Assembly: GCA_021371855.1 (NCBI GenBank)
Contig: JAJFVL010000010.1
Coordinates: 62,001-126,000 of the forward strand
Direction of reading: 5' to 3'
Length of the DNA stretch: 64,000 bases
DNA from: Bacteroidales bacterium
GTDB lineage: Bacteria; Bacteroidota; Bacteroidia; Bacteroidales; VadinHA17
The notes beneath the pieces are model-generated. The model had not been told where the DNA came from. It did not search any database and was given only the letters and a program-made list of their open reading frames with translations. Position numbers and translations under genes: made by a program. Of the stretch, positions 63,095-64,000 are shown piece after piece; position 1 is the first letter of the stretch, and each line of letters starts with the position of its first letter.

Positions 63095-64000
63095 ATGAAA
63101 ATTAGTCTGTTCGTTTTAGTTGCCTTTTGTCTGATGGCTTGTACAAATAAGTCTGTCAATAATCTTTGCACATCCGAAGCATTAACCAAGTACAGTACCC
63201 AGTTTGGAAACCAGTCTTTTTTAGTTTTTCCCGAATTACGTGAGAATCCAATTAAATGGTTTGATTCTATTCCAGAAGGTAAAATTATTGATGCCCGTCA
63301 TCCTGAAGATTTTGTGATGGCTGCCTGTCCGGATGAATACTATGTCTTTCAACTTGGAGTCTGGGCATTGAAACAAGATATTTCCGATTTACAAATTGAG
63401 TTTTCTGATCTCAAAAGCAGGAATGGGAAGACAATTCCTTCAACAAGCATGACCTGCTTAAATAAAGGAGGTACAGATTTCAGAGGCAACTCTTTTTTAA
63501 AAGAGGTACGCATTCCGTCGGGAAGGGTGCAAGCACTTTGGATGGGGATTAATCTCGATGGAATTGAAAAAGGAAATTATTCAGGTTCAGTTTCTGTGAT
63601 TGCAAGTGGCGAAAAACGAATAATCCCTCTTTTACTTAAAGTTTCGGGAGAAGCTGTTCCTGATCATGGATACAATGAAGGGTCGCGTCTTTCAAGGCTT
63701 AACTGGCTTAACTCAACTCTGGGCTTCGATGATGAAGTAACTAAAGGATACACTCCGGTAAAAGTAGAGGGAAATAGTATCTCCATCCTGGGGCGTACAT
63801 TAACTCTTGCTGAAAACGGTCTTCCTGCATCTGTCATAAGTTATTTCGGTCCTTCAAACCAGTCGTTAGTGGACAAGGGAGAGCCGGTTGTCAGTAATCC
63901 TTTCCGGTTTATCATCGAATTAGCGAATGGGAAAATTGTACGGCTGATCCCCGGCGATCTGAAATTTACTGAGTCAAAACCTTCCAGAGTTTCATGGAAT
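63095..64000 (+). CDS. GH123/DUF6067-like glycosidase lipoprotein, N-terminal part
   Basis: An open frame from ATG 63095 runs to the window edge (302 codons, 3' end cut off). The leader has CLMAC, a lipobox. The following beta-sandwich region (YYVFQLGVWALKQDISDLQI, KGNYSGSVSVIAS) looks like the N-terminal domain of GH123 and DUF6067 proteins. SRLSRLNWLNSTLGFDDEVT and YTPVKVEGNSISILGR are typical for the DUF6067 group as I remember it. The catalytic barrel would lie beyond the window. It sits 122 bp after GH20, and a beta-N-acetylgalactosaminidase-type role would fit that neighbour. The family call is tentative. Confidence 0.7.
   Translation, partial: MKISLFVLVAFCLMACTNKSVNNLCTSEALTKYSTQFGNQSFLVFPELRENPIKWFDSIPEGKIIDARHPEDFVMAACPDEYYVFQLGVWALKQDISDLQIEFSDLKSRNGKTIPSTSMTCLNKGGTDFRGNSFLKEVRIPSGRVQALWMGINLDGIEKGNYSGSVSVIASGEKRIIPLLLKVSGEAVPDHGYNEGSRLSRLNWLNSTLGFDDEVTKGYTPVKVEGNSISILGRTLTLAENGLPASVISYFGPSNQSLVDKGEPVVSNPFRFIIELANGKIVRLIPGDLKFTESKPSRVSWN

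Overview
The window looks like part of a Bacteroidota (Bacteroidetes) chromosome. Evidence: a SusC/SusD pair, many secreted or lipoprotein glycoside hydrolases, Tat-type leaders on Gfo/Idh oxidoreductases and a GDSL esterase, mostly weak Shine-Dalgarno sites, and an A+T-rich base composition. I saw no rRNA, tRNA, CRISPR array, transposase or phage gene.

Layout. (1) 1-13.6 kb: scattered carbohydrate genes on both strands. These are a beta-propeller lipoprotein, an M55 D-aminopeptidase, two exported Gfo/Idh oxidoreductases, a GDSL esterase, a sialate O-acetylesterase, a dead GH97 fragment, a GH35-like protein, a three-domain esterase and a GH27 alpha-galactosidase. (2) 14.3-47 kb: the core polysaccharide-utilisation region, all on the + strand. 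It reads as three transcription units, each headed by a copy of the same 42-bp element. Unit 1 (14.4-27.2 kb) has a ceramidase-SGNH fusion, a DegT aminotransferase, a cytoplasmic Gfo/Idh dehydrogenase, GH30, a deacetylase-GH3 fusion, GH3 and a class I xylose-isomerase homologue, and ends in a strong terminator. Unit 2 (27.6-41.6 kb) has a second DegT aminotransferase, a hydroxypyruvate-isomerase-type protein, two GH2, an APC permease, a double amidohydrolase, and second copies of the GH30 and deacetylase-GH3 genes. Unit 3 (42.1-47 kb) is SusC-SusD, followed by an M28 peptidase and an alpha/beta hydrolase. (3) 49.4-52.6 kb, minus strand: a TolB-like lipoprotein with a c-type haem motif and a multi-pass membrane protein. 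(4) 53.2-64 kb: an AraC-type regulator, GH92 alpha-mannosidase, a minus-strand mannose/lyxose isomerase - PfkB kinase - MtlD-type dehydrogenase operon, and a divergent cluster of a TIM-barrel glycosidase-like protein, GH20 and the start of a GH123/DUF6067-like lipoprotein.

How the genes may work together (inference): SusC/D import oligosaccharides released by surface and periplasmic GH30, GH3, GH2 and esterases. The three GH3 proteins share a changed active site: Glu where GH3 has its Asp nucleophile, and Cys where the KH motif has Lys. Two of them are fused to a NodB-type deacetylase. Together with two DegT aminotransferases, a sugar dehydrogenase, two TIM-barrel isomerases and an amino-acid-type permease, this suggests breakdown of an unusual, perhaps amino-sugar-containing, glycoside. 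The right-hand genes suit mannose and hexosamine release, with mannose entering metabolism through fructose. None of these substrates is proved by sequence.
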